Positions 45,260 through 54,167 of a stretch of DNA of 64,000 nt are shown piece by piece. This stretch comes from Gemmobacter sp. 24YEA27 (GTDB taxonomy: Bacteria > Pseudomonadota > Alphaproteobacteria > Rhodobacterales > Rhodobacteraceae), in contig NZ_JASJPW010000001.1 in assembly GCF_030052995.1 (NCBI RefSeq), positions 802,501-866,500 of the forward strand, read 5' to 3'. Numbering within the stretch: position 1 is the first letter of the stretch; the number at the start of each line of letters is the position of its first letter. A model generated the notes under the pieces. It was not told the origin of the DNA and did not search any database. It saw nothing but the letters and a program-made list of their open reading frames with translations. The position numbers were made by a program, and so were the translations under genes.

Positions 45260-46693
45260 ATGCGCATCGCCGTCGGCGGCATCCATACCGAATGTTCCAC
45301 CTCTTCGCCGGTGCTGATGCAGGCAGAGGATTTCCGTGTGCTGCGCGGGGCAGAGCTGACAGAAAGCGATTACTTCGCCTTTCTGCGCCACCATCCTGTT
45401 GAAATCGCGCCGCTCTTTCATGCGCGTGCGGTGCCGGGTGGCCCGGTCTCGCGCGCGGTATACGAGGCGTTCCGGGCCGGGTTTCTGGCACGTCTCGAGG
45501 CAGCGAAGCCCTTTGATGCGGTTTACCTCGCGATGCATGGCGCGATGAAGGTCGAAGGCCTGTGGGATGCCGAGGGCGACTGGTTTCAGGCAGTGCGGCA
45601 GGCGGTCGGGCCGGATATGCTGATCGCCACCAGTTACGATCTGCATGGGAATGTCTCGGCGAAAGTGGTCGATCAGATCGACATTTTCGCCGCCTATCGC
45701 ACCGCACCGCATATCGACACGCCCGAGACGATGGAGGCGGCTTTTGCAATGCTCCTGCGCGCTCTGCAAACCGGCGTGCGGCCCGGCGTTTTGCGGGTGC
45801 CGGTGCCGCTTTTACTGCCCGGCGAGCGGACTTCGACCGGGGACGAGCCGGCACGGTCTTTATACGCCGCGCTGCCTGCGCGCGAGGGAGCCGGCATCTG
45901 GCGCGCGGATCTGATGATTGGTTATGTCTGGGCCGATGAGCCGCGCGCCACCGCCTGCGCCATGGTGACGGGCACCGACGCTGTGGCGATGGCGGCTGCG
46001 GGGACACAGATTGCCGGTGATTTCTGGGCCGCGCGTGACCGGTTCCATTCCGGCGCAAAAACAGGGCCGCTTGAGGAGATGCTGGATATCGCGGCTGTGG
46101 TGGGAACGCAGCCGGTGATCCTCGCCGACAGTGGTGACAACCCGACCGGCGGCGGGGTGGGGGACCGTGCCGATGTGCTCGCCGCCCTGATCGCGCGCGG
46201 ATGGCAGGGGGCGCTGGTCGCGGGCATCACCGACCGGCCTGCGGTCGAGGCCTGTTTCAAAGCCGGGACCGGCGCGCGGCTGCCGCTCCGGATCGGGGCG
46301 AGCCTTGACCCGGCCGGTGCCGTCGTCGCGACCATGGCCGAGGTGGTCTTGCTTGATGGCGGCGACGATCCTGGTGCGCGTCAGGCGGTGGTGCGGATCG
46401 GCGGTATCACCCTTGTGCTGGCGGCGCGGCGGCGGCCCTATCATACGCTCGCGGATTTCGACCGGCTCGGGCTGGATCCTCGCGCGGCAGGGCTGCTTGT
46501 GGTGAAATCGGGCTATCTTTCGCCAGAACTTGCACCGCTGGCGCGGCCGAACCTGATGGCGCTGACTGATGGCGTTGTCAGCCAGGACATAGCGGCCCTT
46601 GCCAATCACCACCGGTCGCTGCGGGTGCTGCCCTTTGATCCGGGCGCGGATTACCAGCCTGTGCCCGAAATCTCGCAGCGGTTCAGGTGTTAA
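45260..46693 (+). CDS. M81-family metallopeptidase (MlrC-like), copy 2
   Basis: A 477-residue paralogue of the gene at 39334-40836, in the opposite operon of the same island. Conserved blocks: AVGGIHTECSTSSP, MHGAMKVEGLWDAEGDW, SYDLHGNVS (metal-site His), YRTAPHIDTPET and ILADSGDNPTGGGVGD. It starts 9 bp after the GH20 gene and is followed immediately by an MFS transporter. Duplication of this rare family within one catabolic island is notable; the peptide or amide bond cleaved is unknown. Confidence 0.9.
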   Translation: MRIAVGGIHTECSTSSPVLMQAEDFRVLRGAELTESDYFAFLRHHPVEIAPLFHARAVPGGPVSRAVYEAFRAGFLARLEAAKPFDAVYLAMHGAMKVEGLWDAEGDWFQAVRQAVGPDMLIATSYDLHGNVSAKVVDQIDIFAAYRTAPHIDTPETMEAAFAMLLRALQTGVRPGVLRVPVPLLLPGERTSTGDEPARSLYAALPAREGAGIWRADLMIGYVWADEPRATACAMVTGTDAVAMAAAGTQIAGDFWAARDRFHSGAKTGPLEEMLDIAAVVGTQPVILADSGDNPTGGGVGDRADVLAALIARGWQGALVAGITDRPAVEACFKAGTGARLPLRIGASLDPAGAVVATMAEVVLLDGGDDPGARQAVVRIGGITLVLAARRRPYHTLADFDRLGLDPRAAGLLVVKSGYLSPELAPLARPNLMALTDGVVSQDIAALANHHRSLRVLPFDPGADYQPVPEISQRFRC

Positions 46694-46694
46694 G

Positions 46695-47959
46695 ATGAAC
46701 CCCTGGATTTCTACCCTTCGCCGCCATCGGGTCGTGCGCGCCTCGGCCGCCGCGATCTTTCTTTACGGCTTTGCAGGGGCGGCGACCGTGCCCTATCAGG
46801 CGCTGGTCGGCATCCGCGAGCTGGGGCTGAGCGATGGTCAATATGCGCTGATCGCGCTGGCGGCCTCGATTACCAATGTCCTGCTGGCGATCGGGTTCGG
46901 CCTGATCTCGGATCGGTTCCAGAGCTATCGCCGCCCGCTGATCTTCGTCGCCTCATTCGGGATCATCGGCTATGGCATGATCTGGGCTGTGCCCTCGGCG
47001 CTGACTTTTGCCATTGCGATGATCGCGCCGCTGGCGCTGTTCCATGTGACGAATTCGATGCTGTTCGGCAATGTCCGCGCCCAGACCGCGCGGTTCCAGC
47101 CGGAAGAGGCTGCTATCGTCAACGCCTTGATGCGGATGATGATTTCTTTGTCATGGGTATTGGTGCCGGGCGCGGTCGGGCTGATCCTTGCCGGGCAAAA
47201 GACGATGATCGGATCCTACCTGATCGCGGCGCTGCTGGCGGCGGCCTGCCTTGCCACGATCCTGTTCTGGCTGGAGCCCGACCACAAGCCACGCCCGGAA
47301 ACCACGGTCGAGGGCGGCACCGGCACCTCACGCCTGGCGCCGACCACCGGGCGTGCGGACCGGCCCGCCCAGGTCCGCATGGCGGGCGCGAGCTTTGCCG
47401 GTATCGGGCGGCTTTTGCATCCCGGCATCCTCAGCCGTGTGCTGGGCGTGGCGCTGATCAGCCAGGTGCTGCATGTCAATTCAGCCGTGTTGCCGCTGAT
47501 CCTGACCGGCCAGGCCGGGGGGAGGCGGGCACGGTCGGCAAGATCGTCGGCATGGTCGCAGCACTTGAGGTCATCTTCATGTTTTTCTGGGCGCGGATGA
47601 CGCGATCCATGGCACTTGTGCCTGCGCTGGCGATCACTGCGGCGCTTTATCTGGTCTATCTGACCGCGCTGGCTTTCGCAGGGGCGGTCTGGCAGATCTG
47701 GGTCGCAAGCCTGATCGCGGGCTTTGCCGCCGCCGGGATTATCTCGCTGCCGATCAGCTATCTGCTGGATATGATCTGGGACCGGCCGGGGCTTTCGGCC
47801 TCGCTGATCGCAGTGAATATGTTCCTTGGTGGCGCCTTTGGCGCGGCGGTCTTCGCCTTTGGCACCTGGATCGGCGGCTATCCGGCGGCCTCGATCCTGT
47901 CGGGTGTGGCGGGCGTGCTGGGGGCCGGTTTGCTTTTGGGGCTGGAGGGACGGAGATGA
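46695..47959 (+). pseudogene. Major facilitator superfamily transporter (one apparent frameshift)
   Basis: A 12-helix MFS transporter resembling sugar-efflux/uptake types (LSDGQYALIALAASITNVLLAIGFGLISDRF motif region between helices 2 and 3). The frame breaks at the six-G run 47517-47522: the first frame ends in GRRARSARSSAW, while one added G continues as EAGTVGKIVGMVAALEVIFMFF to a stop at 47959. The repaired protein has 421 residues, the usual length. The stop overlaps the CutC start by four bases, as expected for an intact gene, so a sequencing indel is likely. Confidence 0.82.
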
Positions 47960-48714
47960 CCCGGATCACGTTGGAAATCTGTGTCGATGACGCGGCGGGG
48001 ATCCGGGCCGCGCGTGAGGGCGGCGCCGACCGGATCGAGCTTTGCGGGGCGCTGGCCGTTGGCGGGCTGACGCCTTCGGCGGGGCTGATCGCGCTGGCGG
48101 CAGATTGCGATCTGCCGGTGATGGCGATGATCCGGCCGCGCGCCGGGGATTTCTGCTGGACCGGGTCCGAGCTGGACGCCTCGGTCGCCGAGATCCGCGC
48201 CTGTCGCGCTGCCGGGCTCGCCGGGGTGGTGATCGGCGCCTCCCTGCCCGACGGGCGGCTGGATGAAGCGGCGCTGCGCCGCCTGGTGGCGGAGGCGTCT
48301 GGCCTGGAGATTACCCTTCACCGTGCTGTTGATCTGACGCCGGACCCCGATCAGGCGATGCGGCTGGTGAAGGCGCTCGGCATTCGCCGGGTGCTGTCAT
48401 CGGGAGGGGCCTTGACCGCGCTTGCGGGGATCGCGCGGCTCAGGGCGATGGAACGGGCGGCACCCGGGGTGAGGGTGATGCCAGGCGGCGGGGTTTCGGC
48501 GGAAAACGCGGGAGCCCTGGCGGCGGTGCTGGATCTGCGCGAAATCCATGCTTCGGGATCAGCGCCGCTGCCGCTGCCCAGGATTGCCGCTGTGGCGGAA
48601 TTCGGCTTTCAGCCTGCAGGCGCGCGCAGGACTGACCGGGCAAAGGTTGCGGCGCTCAGGGCAAAGCTGGATCAGATTTCAGCCTCGCGCCCGTCCGGAT
48701 GCACCAGTTCGTAA
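47956..48714 (+). CDS. cutC: CutC-family protein
   Basis: A 252-residue TIM-barrel protein of the CutC family, historically linked to copper homeostasis but of uncertain biochemistry. Signature blocks: LEICVDDAAGIRAAREGGADRIELCGALAVGGLTPS (residues 5-40), MAMIRPRAGDF, ITLHRAVDLTPD, VLSSGGALTALAG and VRVMPGGGVSAEN. The last 14 codons overlap the 3' end of the convergent nagB by 43 bp. CutC genes often sit in hexosamine clusters, which suggests a sugar-related role here. Confidence 0.9.
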   Translation: MTRITLEICVDDAAGIRAAREGGADRIELCGALAVGGLTPSAGLIALAADCDLPVMAMIRPRAGDFCWTGSELDASVAEIRACRAAGLAGVVIGASLPDGRLDEAALRRLVAEASGLEITLHRAVDLTPDPDQAMRLVKALGIRRVLSSGGALTALAGIARLRAMERAAPGVRVMPGGGVSAENAGALAAVLDLREIHASGSAPLPLPRIAAVAEFGFQPAGARRTDRAKVAALRAKLDQISASRPSGCTSS

Positions 48715-49451
48715 TAGTCACGCAGTCGCAGCGCGCCCGCCGCCGCGCGGTCGATCACCACCGTCACCTTGCGGTGCAATTGCAGGGCAGAAGCCGGGCA
48801 GGCGGCGGTCAGCGGCCCTTCGATCATCGCGGCCACCACCTGGGCTTTGGCCGCGCCATAAGCCAGCAAAAGCACCTCTGACGCGCGGGCGATGGTGCCG
48901 ATCCCCATGGTGATCGCAAGGCGCGGCACATCCTCGGGGCGGGCGAAAAACCGCGCATTGGCATCGCGGGTCGAACGGGTCAGCGTCTTGATCCTGGTGA
49001 CCGAATTCAGGCTGGAGGTCGGCTCGTTAAAGCCGATATGCCCGTTCAGCCCAAGGCCAAGGAGTTGCAGCCCGATATCGCCGGCCTCCCGGATCGCGGC
49101 CTCATAGCGTGCGGCTTCGGCCTCGGGGTCAGGGGCATCGCCGCGCGGCAGATGGGCGCGGCCCGGGTCGATATCGACATGGTCGAACAGGTGGTGGCGC
49201 ATGTAATGCCAGTAGGAACAGGGGTGATCGGGCGCGAGGCCGACATATTCATCAAGGTTGAAACTGGTGACCCCGGCAAAACTGAGCCCCGCCCCGCGGT
49301 GGTCCCGGATCAGGCGCGCATAAACCGCCTCCATCGTGCCACCGGTCGCAAGGCCCAGCACCGTTTCGGGCCTGTCGCGCAGCCGTTCGGCGATCAGCCC
49401 CGCCGCGCGCTCGGTCGCCGCGCCCGCATCGGGAAGGATCAGAACCTTCAT
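48672..49451 (-). CDS. nagB: Glucosamine-6-phosphate deaminase
   Basis: Converts glucosamine-6-phosphate to fructose-6-phosphate and ammonia, ending the GlcNAc route. The 259 residues carry LGLATGGTMEAVYARL, FNLDEYVGLAPDHPCSYW (catalytic Asp), LGLGLNGHIGFNEPTSS (His-containing active loop) and MGIGTIARASEVLLLAYGAAKA. It lies 18 bp after RidA in a two-gene minus-strand unit and overlaps CutC at its 3' end. Confidence 0.94.
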   Translation of the reverse strand: MKVLILPDAGAATERAAGLIAERLRDRPETVLGLATGGTMEAVYARLIRDHRGAGLSFAGVTSFNLDEYVGLAPDHPCSYWHYMRHHLFDHVDIDPGRAHLPRGDAPDPEAEAARYEAAIREAGDIGLQLLGLGLNGHIGFNEPTSSLNSVTRIKTLTRSTRDANARFFARPEDVPRLAITMGIGTIARASEVLLLAYGAAKAQVVAAMIEGPLTAACPASALQLHRKVTVVIDRAAAGALRLRDYYELVHPDGREAEI

Positions 49452-49469
49452 GCCGGTCTCCTCAGCCCG

Positions 49470-49862
49470 TTACAGGGGTTTCCAGGCGATGGCGTCGATC
49501 TCGATCTTCGCATCGACCATCAGCCGCGATTCCACGGTTGAACGCGCCGGCGGGTGGTCGATGAAATGCTTCTCGAACACCGCGTTAAAACTGGTGAAAT
49601 CGCGCGGATCTTCCAGCCAGCAGGTGACCTTGATCACATCCTCCAGCCCGCAACCGGCGAGTTTCAGCACCGCTTTCAGGTTTTCGATCACCGCCTCGGT
49701 CTGGGCGATGATGCCACCCTGGACGACCTCGCCATCGATTGTGGGGACCTGGCCCGAGACATGAACATAGTCCCCGGCCCGGACGGCGCGGGCAAAGGGG
49801 CGGCGGCTGCCGCCGGCCTGAGGATCGGCGATATCATAGCGGATGAGTCGAGGATCGGCCAT
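49470..49862 (-). CDS. RidA-family protein (enamine/imine deaminase)
   Basis: A 130-residue RidA/YjgF protein that hydrolyses reactive enamines and imines. Typical features: YVHVSGQVPTIDGEVVQGGI, QTEAVIENLKAVLKLAGCGLEDVIKVTCWLEDPRDF, and the C-terminal RSTVESRLMVDAKIEIDAIA with the substrate Arg. The start MADPRLIRYD at 49862 has GCAGGG upstream; longer in-frame starts (49892, 49949) lack one. Pairing with NagB makes sense because deaminase chemistry yields imine intermediates. Confidence 0.88.
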   Translation of the reverse strand: MADPRLIRYDIADPQAGGSRRPFARAVRAGDYVHVSGQVPTIDGEVVQGGIIAQTEAVIENLKAVLKLAGCGLEDVIKVTCWLEDPRDFTSFNAVFEKHFIDHPPARSTVESRLMVDAKIEIDAIAWKPL

Positions 49863-49950
49863 TTCAGCCCTGCCATTGGAAATACTTTTCATATAAATCG
49901 GTAGTTTCAGCGAATCTTCAAGCATGAATCGCGAGTCTTGGGTGGCCATG

Positions 49951-49965
49951 TGAAACTGGATTTCA
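49951..49965 (-). promoter_or_regulatory. TGAAA-N5-TTTCA inverted repeat, putative RpiR operator
   Basis: Located about 90 bp upstream of the RidA start. It shares arms with the repeat at 41371-41384. Spacers differ by one base (5 versus 4), which weakens but does not exclude a common protein. Confidence 0.45.
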
Positions 49966-50257
49966 TGAATTCAGTCCGGGGCTGGACACTTGCACTTCGC
50001 CGCCGGCCCTTGGGTGGATTGCCCTGATAAATTACACGGGGACAGATGGAAATTCGCCCCAGACCTTGCCTGACGCCAGCCTGTCCGGCCGAAAAGGGAC
50101 ATCATGATCCTCACCCCCTCATTCTCCGGCCACGCCTGGCCGCCGGCGCGGATCTGATGCTCATCGGGAGCCGCAGCGCGCTTCTGCAATCGGTGGCGCC
50201 CCATTCCGGCACCGCGCTGAGCCTCGTGACCAATCGCGGCATGCTCGGGGCTTATTG

Positions 50258-50620
50258 AGCGGCCTCCTGGCCTGGCTCAACCTGACCGACCGCTTTCTCG
50301 ATCAGCTCTCCGGCGGTCAGCGGCAACGTGCCTTTATGGCGAAGGTTCTGGCCCAGAAGACCGATTACACCCTTCTGGATGAGCCGCTGAACAATCTGGA
50401 TGTGAAGAATGCCCGCGCCATGATGCTGGCCTTGCGAACGGCGGTCAGGGCGCTGAACAAGACTGTCGTGATGGTGCTGCATGACATCAATTGCGCCTCG
50501 GTTTGTTCCGACCGGTTCATCGCGATGCAGGCCGGACACGTAATCCGCGAAGGCAGCGCAGGTAAGATCCACGATAAGGAGATTGAGGCGCTCGATATCG
50601 AAAACCGCCGATTTGCCGTC
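50258..50620 (+). pseudogene. Remnant of iron-siderophore-type ABC transporter ATPase (5' part missing)
   Basis: About 120 codons of the C-terminal half of an ATPase: LDQLSGGQRQRAFMAKVLAQ (signature), YTLLDEPLNNLDVKNAR (Walker B), KTVVMVLHDINCASVCSDRF (H-loop) and HVIREGSAG. The Walker A half is absent; upstream 200 bp do not encode it. The pattern is that of ferric-siderophore importers. It looks like debris left by a deletion, next to the IS element. Edges are approximate. Confidence 0.75.
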
Positions 50621-51340
50621 TATTATGGCGCGTTGCTTTCGCATTGCGGCGCAGTTTCGCCTATGATTGGCCAGCCCTTACCCGTCTGGCGGGTGTGCCG
50701 GTGACAGACAACCCGGACATCTTCCTGACCAAAGACCAGGGCGCCGCGCTGTTCGAGGATGCCGAACTGCCCTTACCTTTGAAACAGGGGCGGATGATCC
50801 CGCCTTTTTCCTTTGTCCTGGCCATAAATGGCGCGGTCGGCACAGGTCCTGTCGCAGAGGTTCTTGGTCTCGGCCCGGTTCACCAGGTCCTCGACCGCAG
50901 GCGGCTGATACTCCGTGAAGAGGTTCAGTCCCGCATAGCTCGCGATGGTTTTATTGACCATGGCATCCATGTGGCCACTGGCCTTTGCCGCCTTGACCGA
51001 GCCGCCAAAGGTAAAGGCGCTGCCCTCCGGCTGTGCTGCGCCTCGATGGCCAGCACGCCGCCGAGAGGGGTTCCAGAATCCATGGCGCGCCAGCTGTCGG
51101 TGCCGGCGCCGTTCACTTTGAACCTGCATTGCGAGCAGCGCGTGCGCAAATTGCCGCCCTTCCGGCCCGGGATGCCGGTAAAGCTCTGGTCACCTCAGAG
51201 AAGCCCGAAAGAGCCCGACAGACCCTCGACCGGTTCAGGCCGCGCCTGGACATAAAGGCCAATTTTTCTGGCTTTTTTTGGCCACCGGGCCGAAGGTCAG
51301 ATCGCCACAGGTGCTGTCCGTGTCGTATCAGTCGACCTAG
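50621..51340. other. Unassigned debris between ABC remnant and IS element
   Basis: No intact gene. Short open frames on both strands show patches that look protein-like (plus strand VPVTDNPDIFLTKDQGAALF near 50695; minus strand HMDAMVNKTIASYAGLNLF near 50960) but none can be joined into a recognisable protein. It is probably a set of decayed fragments brought together by rearrangement. Confidence 0.4.
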
Positions 51341-52176
51341 GGTCAGGACCCATTGATTGTGCTGCTGTTCGGTGATTCAGAAGGTGTCAGGAGCCCCTTC
51401 TGATGAGCAATCTATTCTGGCTGACTGACGCGCAGATTGCGCGGCTCGAGCCGTTTTCCCCAAGAGCCATGGCCGTCCACGCTTCGATGATCGCCGAGTC
51501 TTGAGCGGCATAATCTTCATCAATCGCAATGGGTTGCGCTGGTGTGATGCCCCTCTCGAGTATGGTCCACCAAAGACGCTCTACAACCGCTGGAAGCGCT
51601 GGAGCCGGATGGGGGTGTTCACCCGAATAATGCACGGTCTGGCATCGGAGGCTGCCGACGAGAAGACCATCATGATTGATGCGACATACCTGAAAGCTCA
51701 TCGCACGGCCTCCAGCCTGCGGGTGAAAAAGGGGGCGTGGTCGCCTGATCGGTCGCACGAAGGGTGGTATGAATACCAAGCTTCACGCCGTTGCCGATGC
51801 CCAAGGCCGCCCGATCAGCCTGTTTGTCACAGCCGGTCCGGTCAGCGACTACAGCGGAGCCGCTGCTCTGCTACGCAGCTTTCCAAAGGCAGAGTGGATG
51901 CTGGCGGATCGGGGATACGATGCCGACTGGTTCAGAGATGCGTTGAAAGACAAAGGCATAAGCGCCTGCATCCCGGGGCGGAAAACCCGCAAGAAGAAAG
52001 TTCGATACGACAAGCGCCGCTACAAACGCCGCAACCGCATCGAGATCATGTTCGGCAGGCTCAAGGACTGGCGACGAGTTGCAACCCGATACGACAGGTG
52101 CCCCATTGTCTTCCTATCGGCCATAGCCCTCGCCGCAACCGTCCTCTTCTGGCTCTAAAGTTAATGAGTCTGGAGC
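51341..52176 (+). mobile_element. IS5-family insertion sequence with CTAG target duplication
   Basis: An 836-bp element. Imperfect terminal inverted repeats begin GGTCAGGACCCATTG on the left and, read inward from the right, GCTCCAGACTCATTA (10 of 15 match). CTAG lies directly outside both ends (51337-51340 and 52177-52180), fitting the YTAR target duplication of IS5 relatives. It contains a frameshifted transposase. The intact duplication suggests simple insertion without later rearrangement at its edges. Confidence 0.8.
51403..52158 (+). pseudogene. IS5-family DDE transposase (two reading-frame breaks)
   Basis: Begins MSNLFWLTDAQIARLEPF at 51403. The first break, at 51454-51461 (TTTTCCCC), would be repaired by one base to give FFPKSHGRPRFDDRRVLSG. 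The middle part reads SGIIFINRNGLRWCDAPLEYG and EKTIMIDATYLKAHRTASSL (first catalytic Asp). A second frame change after AAAAAGGGGG near 51727-51736 leads to RLIGRTKGGMNTKLHAVAD, WMLADRGYDADWFRDAL (second Asp) and NRIEIMFGRLKDWRRVATRYD (catalytic Glu) to the stop at 52158. The second shift may be the programmed frameshift used in some IS5 groups; the first is not. Confidence 0.8.
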
Positions 52177-52180
52177 CTAG

Positions 52181-52702
52181 GCGGTGATCGTATTCGTATC
52201 CGACAGGTGGAAGCGGTTTTCTGCCCGCGCCGAGATGGTCTGGTGCTGCGTGTTCTGACGGCGCAAGGGCTGCGGCGTACCTGATCCGGGTCGAAGGTGA
52301 AATTCGAACGCCGGGGCCGCAGCGCGGCAGGACAGCTCGAACCGGTGACCTTCGGGGGGCTTATCGGCCAGTTCTACTGGTGCCGGTTTTGTCATCCTTG
52401 CCCTGATTGCGTTTGTCTTAAAGCAACCATTCGAAGCCGATATCGTGGCCGGAAAGGGTTCCGGTTTCAGCAGCAGCACTTCCATACGGAAGATCCCGTG
52501 ATGTCGCGTCGGGATCAGGCGCGGCCTGTTCAGCGCCCGCTCCGCCGCGATCACCTTTTGTGCCGTTCCGTTCCGGGTCGGACCGCACCGCGCCCGTTCA
52601 GCGCATGCTCGACCGTGCCTGTGCCAGCCGCCCAGGCGCGGCTATCTCGCGAAAAGTTGGTTTGCGCAGAATCCGGGCCTGGTTCGGTCACCAAGGGCCG
52701 TG
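52181..52702. other. Gene-free stretch between IS element and binding-protein operon
   Basis: I see no gene with coding character here; the longer open frames (for example 52177-52554 minus and 52297-52752 plus) have low-complexity, arginine/proline-rich translations. It may be the decayed continuation of the region interrupted by the IS. Confidence 0.4.
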
Positions 52703-52704
52703 GT

Positions 52705-52736
52705 CCGGGCGGTGAGGCAAGCTGTTCACCGCCCGG
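52705..52736 (-). terminator. Stem-loop at the end of the binding-protein operon
   Basis: CCGGGCGGTGA and TCACCGCCCGG form an 11-bp stem with a 10-base loop, 26 bp after the last binding-protein stop on the minus strand. There is no T-run, so it may terminate weakly or protect the transcript end. Confidence 0.6.
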
Positions 52737-52761
52737 CGTGAGTGTTGGTTAAAGACTGCGC

Positions 52762-54102
52762 TCAGGTCGCTTTATGCGGCGACGGGCCGTCGAATTTGAT
52801 TTTGTAGTGATCGGCATATTCCGCGCGCAGCTGATCCCATTCGCCATTGTCGCGCGCCGCGAGATAAGGTGCCGGATATTCCCAGCCCTCGGGGCGGTCG
52901 ACCCCGGCCCAGGCCTTGTCGACATCCAGCGGGAAAACCTCGGCCTGCGGGTCCCAGTCATCGGGATGCAGAACCTTAGAAATCTTGCGGTAGTCAAAGG
53001 GATCAAGGCCGTTCGTATCGACATAGCGTTCGATATAAGTTTCGACATTCTCCGCCGTCACCGTCAGCGAGCGCCAGTTCAGCAGCCGCTCGGACGCGCG
53101 CGGCACCCAGCCGTGGCTGACATCATAGATGCGCCCGGTCAGGATCGCCGCCGCATAGGCGGGGCTGTTGCCCGAAGTCGCCAGCTGCTTGCCGTCGCGG
53201 ATCGCCTGGGCGCCAAGACTGGTGCCATCGGCACCGACCACGAGGATATCCTCGCCCGGGCGCAGACCGGCGGCCTGGATCGCCGCAATGGCGCCCTGTG
53301 CCACGTCGTCATTCTGCGCCACGACGCCTTTCAGGCCGGGGTGGCGCGTCAGGAGGTCTTCGGTGGCCTTCAGCGAATCTTCGCGGTTCCATTTGCCCGG
53401 CAGCGTGTCGACCAGCCTTGTCTTCGGGAAATCGCGGAACGCGTCGTCCCGCCCGCGCGAGCGTTGCAGATCGGTCAGATTGCCATTGGTGCCGGTCACG
53501 CCGACGATATCACCGCCACCGAATTTTTCGGTCACAGCCGCCAGCAGTTTCGCGGTCACCGCGCGATGGGCCTCGAATTCCTCGGGCACGGTGTAAAGCG
53601 TCCAGTAATCCGAGGCTTCGAACGGGGTGAACCAGGGCAGGCTGTCCCAGACATTGGCGACCCAGACCTTGTTTTCTTGGGCCAGCCGGCTCACGCCCCG
53701 GATGGTGCCGCCATCGGCCAGGTTGAAGATCCCGGCCTGCACACCCGAGGTTACCTGTTGTTCGAACTGGTTGAACTGGCGTTCGCCGTCGAACTGGCTG
53801 TCGAGCCCGGTATACGAGAAATCCAGCGCTTTGGTCGCAGATTCAAAGGCGCCATTCAGGATCTGGTTATATTCATTCGACATGAAGGCCGAGATGAAGG
53901 CCAGTTTGCCATTCCCCGAGGCCAGCGCGACATTCGGCATCCCCGCCGCAGCCGCAAAGGCCGAGGCTGCGGCCCCGGCCGATGCCATCGCGAGGAAATC
54001 GCGCCGCGATACACCATGGGTGTCGAGGCGCTCCATATGACGCCCGACGGCTTTCGGGTCATCAAGATCGCGCATCCAGCGCGGCAGGCTGATTTTGCCC
54101 AT
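52762..54102 (-). CDS. Tat-exported sugar-type ABC binding protein, paralogue 1
   Basis: A 446-residue periplasmic-binding protein of the ribose type. The unusual N-terminus has about 32 residues before the twin arginines (HMERLDTHGVSRRDFLAMAS, Arg33-Arg34), then a hydrophobic stretch and mature start near ASGNGKLAFISAFMSNEYNQ. The core shows FEQQVTSGVQAGIFNLADGG, WVANVWDSLPWFTPF, GGDIVGVTGTNGN, GVVAQNDDVAQGAIAAIQAAGL. The tail contains HPDDWDPQAEVFPLD and ends FDGPSPHKAT. About 100 residues longer than RbsB because of this C-terminal extension. Last gene of the minus-strand operon. Folded export through Tat suggests a bound cofactor or metal, but none is evident. Confidence 0.88.
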   Translation of the reverse strand: MGKISLPRWMRDLDDPKAVGRHMERLDTHGVSRRDFLAMASAGAAASAFAAAAGMPNVALASGNGKLAFISAFMSNEYNQILNGAFESATKALDFSYTGLDSQFDGERQFNQFEQQVTSGVQAGIFNLADGGTIRGVSRLAQENKVWVANVWDSLPWFTPFEASDYWTLYTVPEEFEAHRAVTAKLLAAVTEKFGGGDIVGVTGTNGNLTDLQRSRGRDDAFRDFPKTRLVDTLPGKWNREDSLKATEDLLTRHPGLKGVVAQNDDVAQGAIAAIQAAGLRPGEDILVVGADGTSLGAQAIRDGKQLATSGNSPAYAAAILTGRIYDVSHGWVPRASERLLNWRSLTVTAENVETYIERYVDTNGLDPFDYRKISKVLHPDDWDPQAEVFPLDVDKAWAGVDRPEGWEYPAPYLAARDNGEWDQLRAEYADHYKIKFDGPSPHKAT

Positions 54103-54167
54103 TTTCGTCTCCTTTTGCTCTGTTCTGCCGGGGCGGGATCCTGCCCGCAGCCCGGGCCTCTGGCGGT

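Noticed and set aside
48672..48714. 43-bp convergent overlap of cutC and nagB as a sign of a frameshift
   Set aside because: Both C-termini look family-like, no homopolymer sits at the junction, and short convergent overlaps are common in such compact DNA.
49867..49949. Longer RidA start with 29 extra residues
   Set aside because: RidA proteins are about 130 residues, and only the start at 49862 has a ribosome-binding-like GCAGGG.
50046..50258. Short plus-strand frame before the ABC ATPase remnant
   Set aside because: No recognisable motif; it does not supply the missing Walker A half, so I did not call it as part of the gene.
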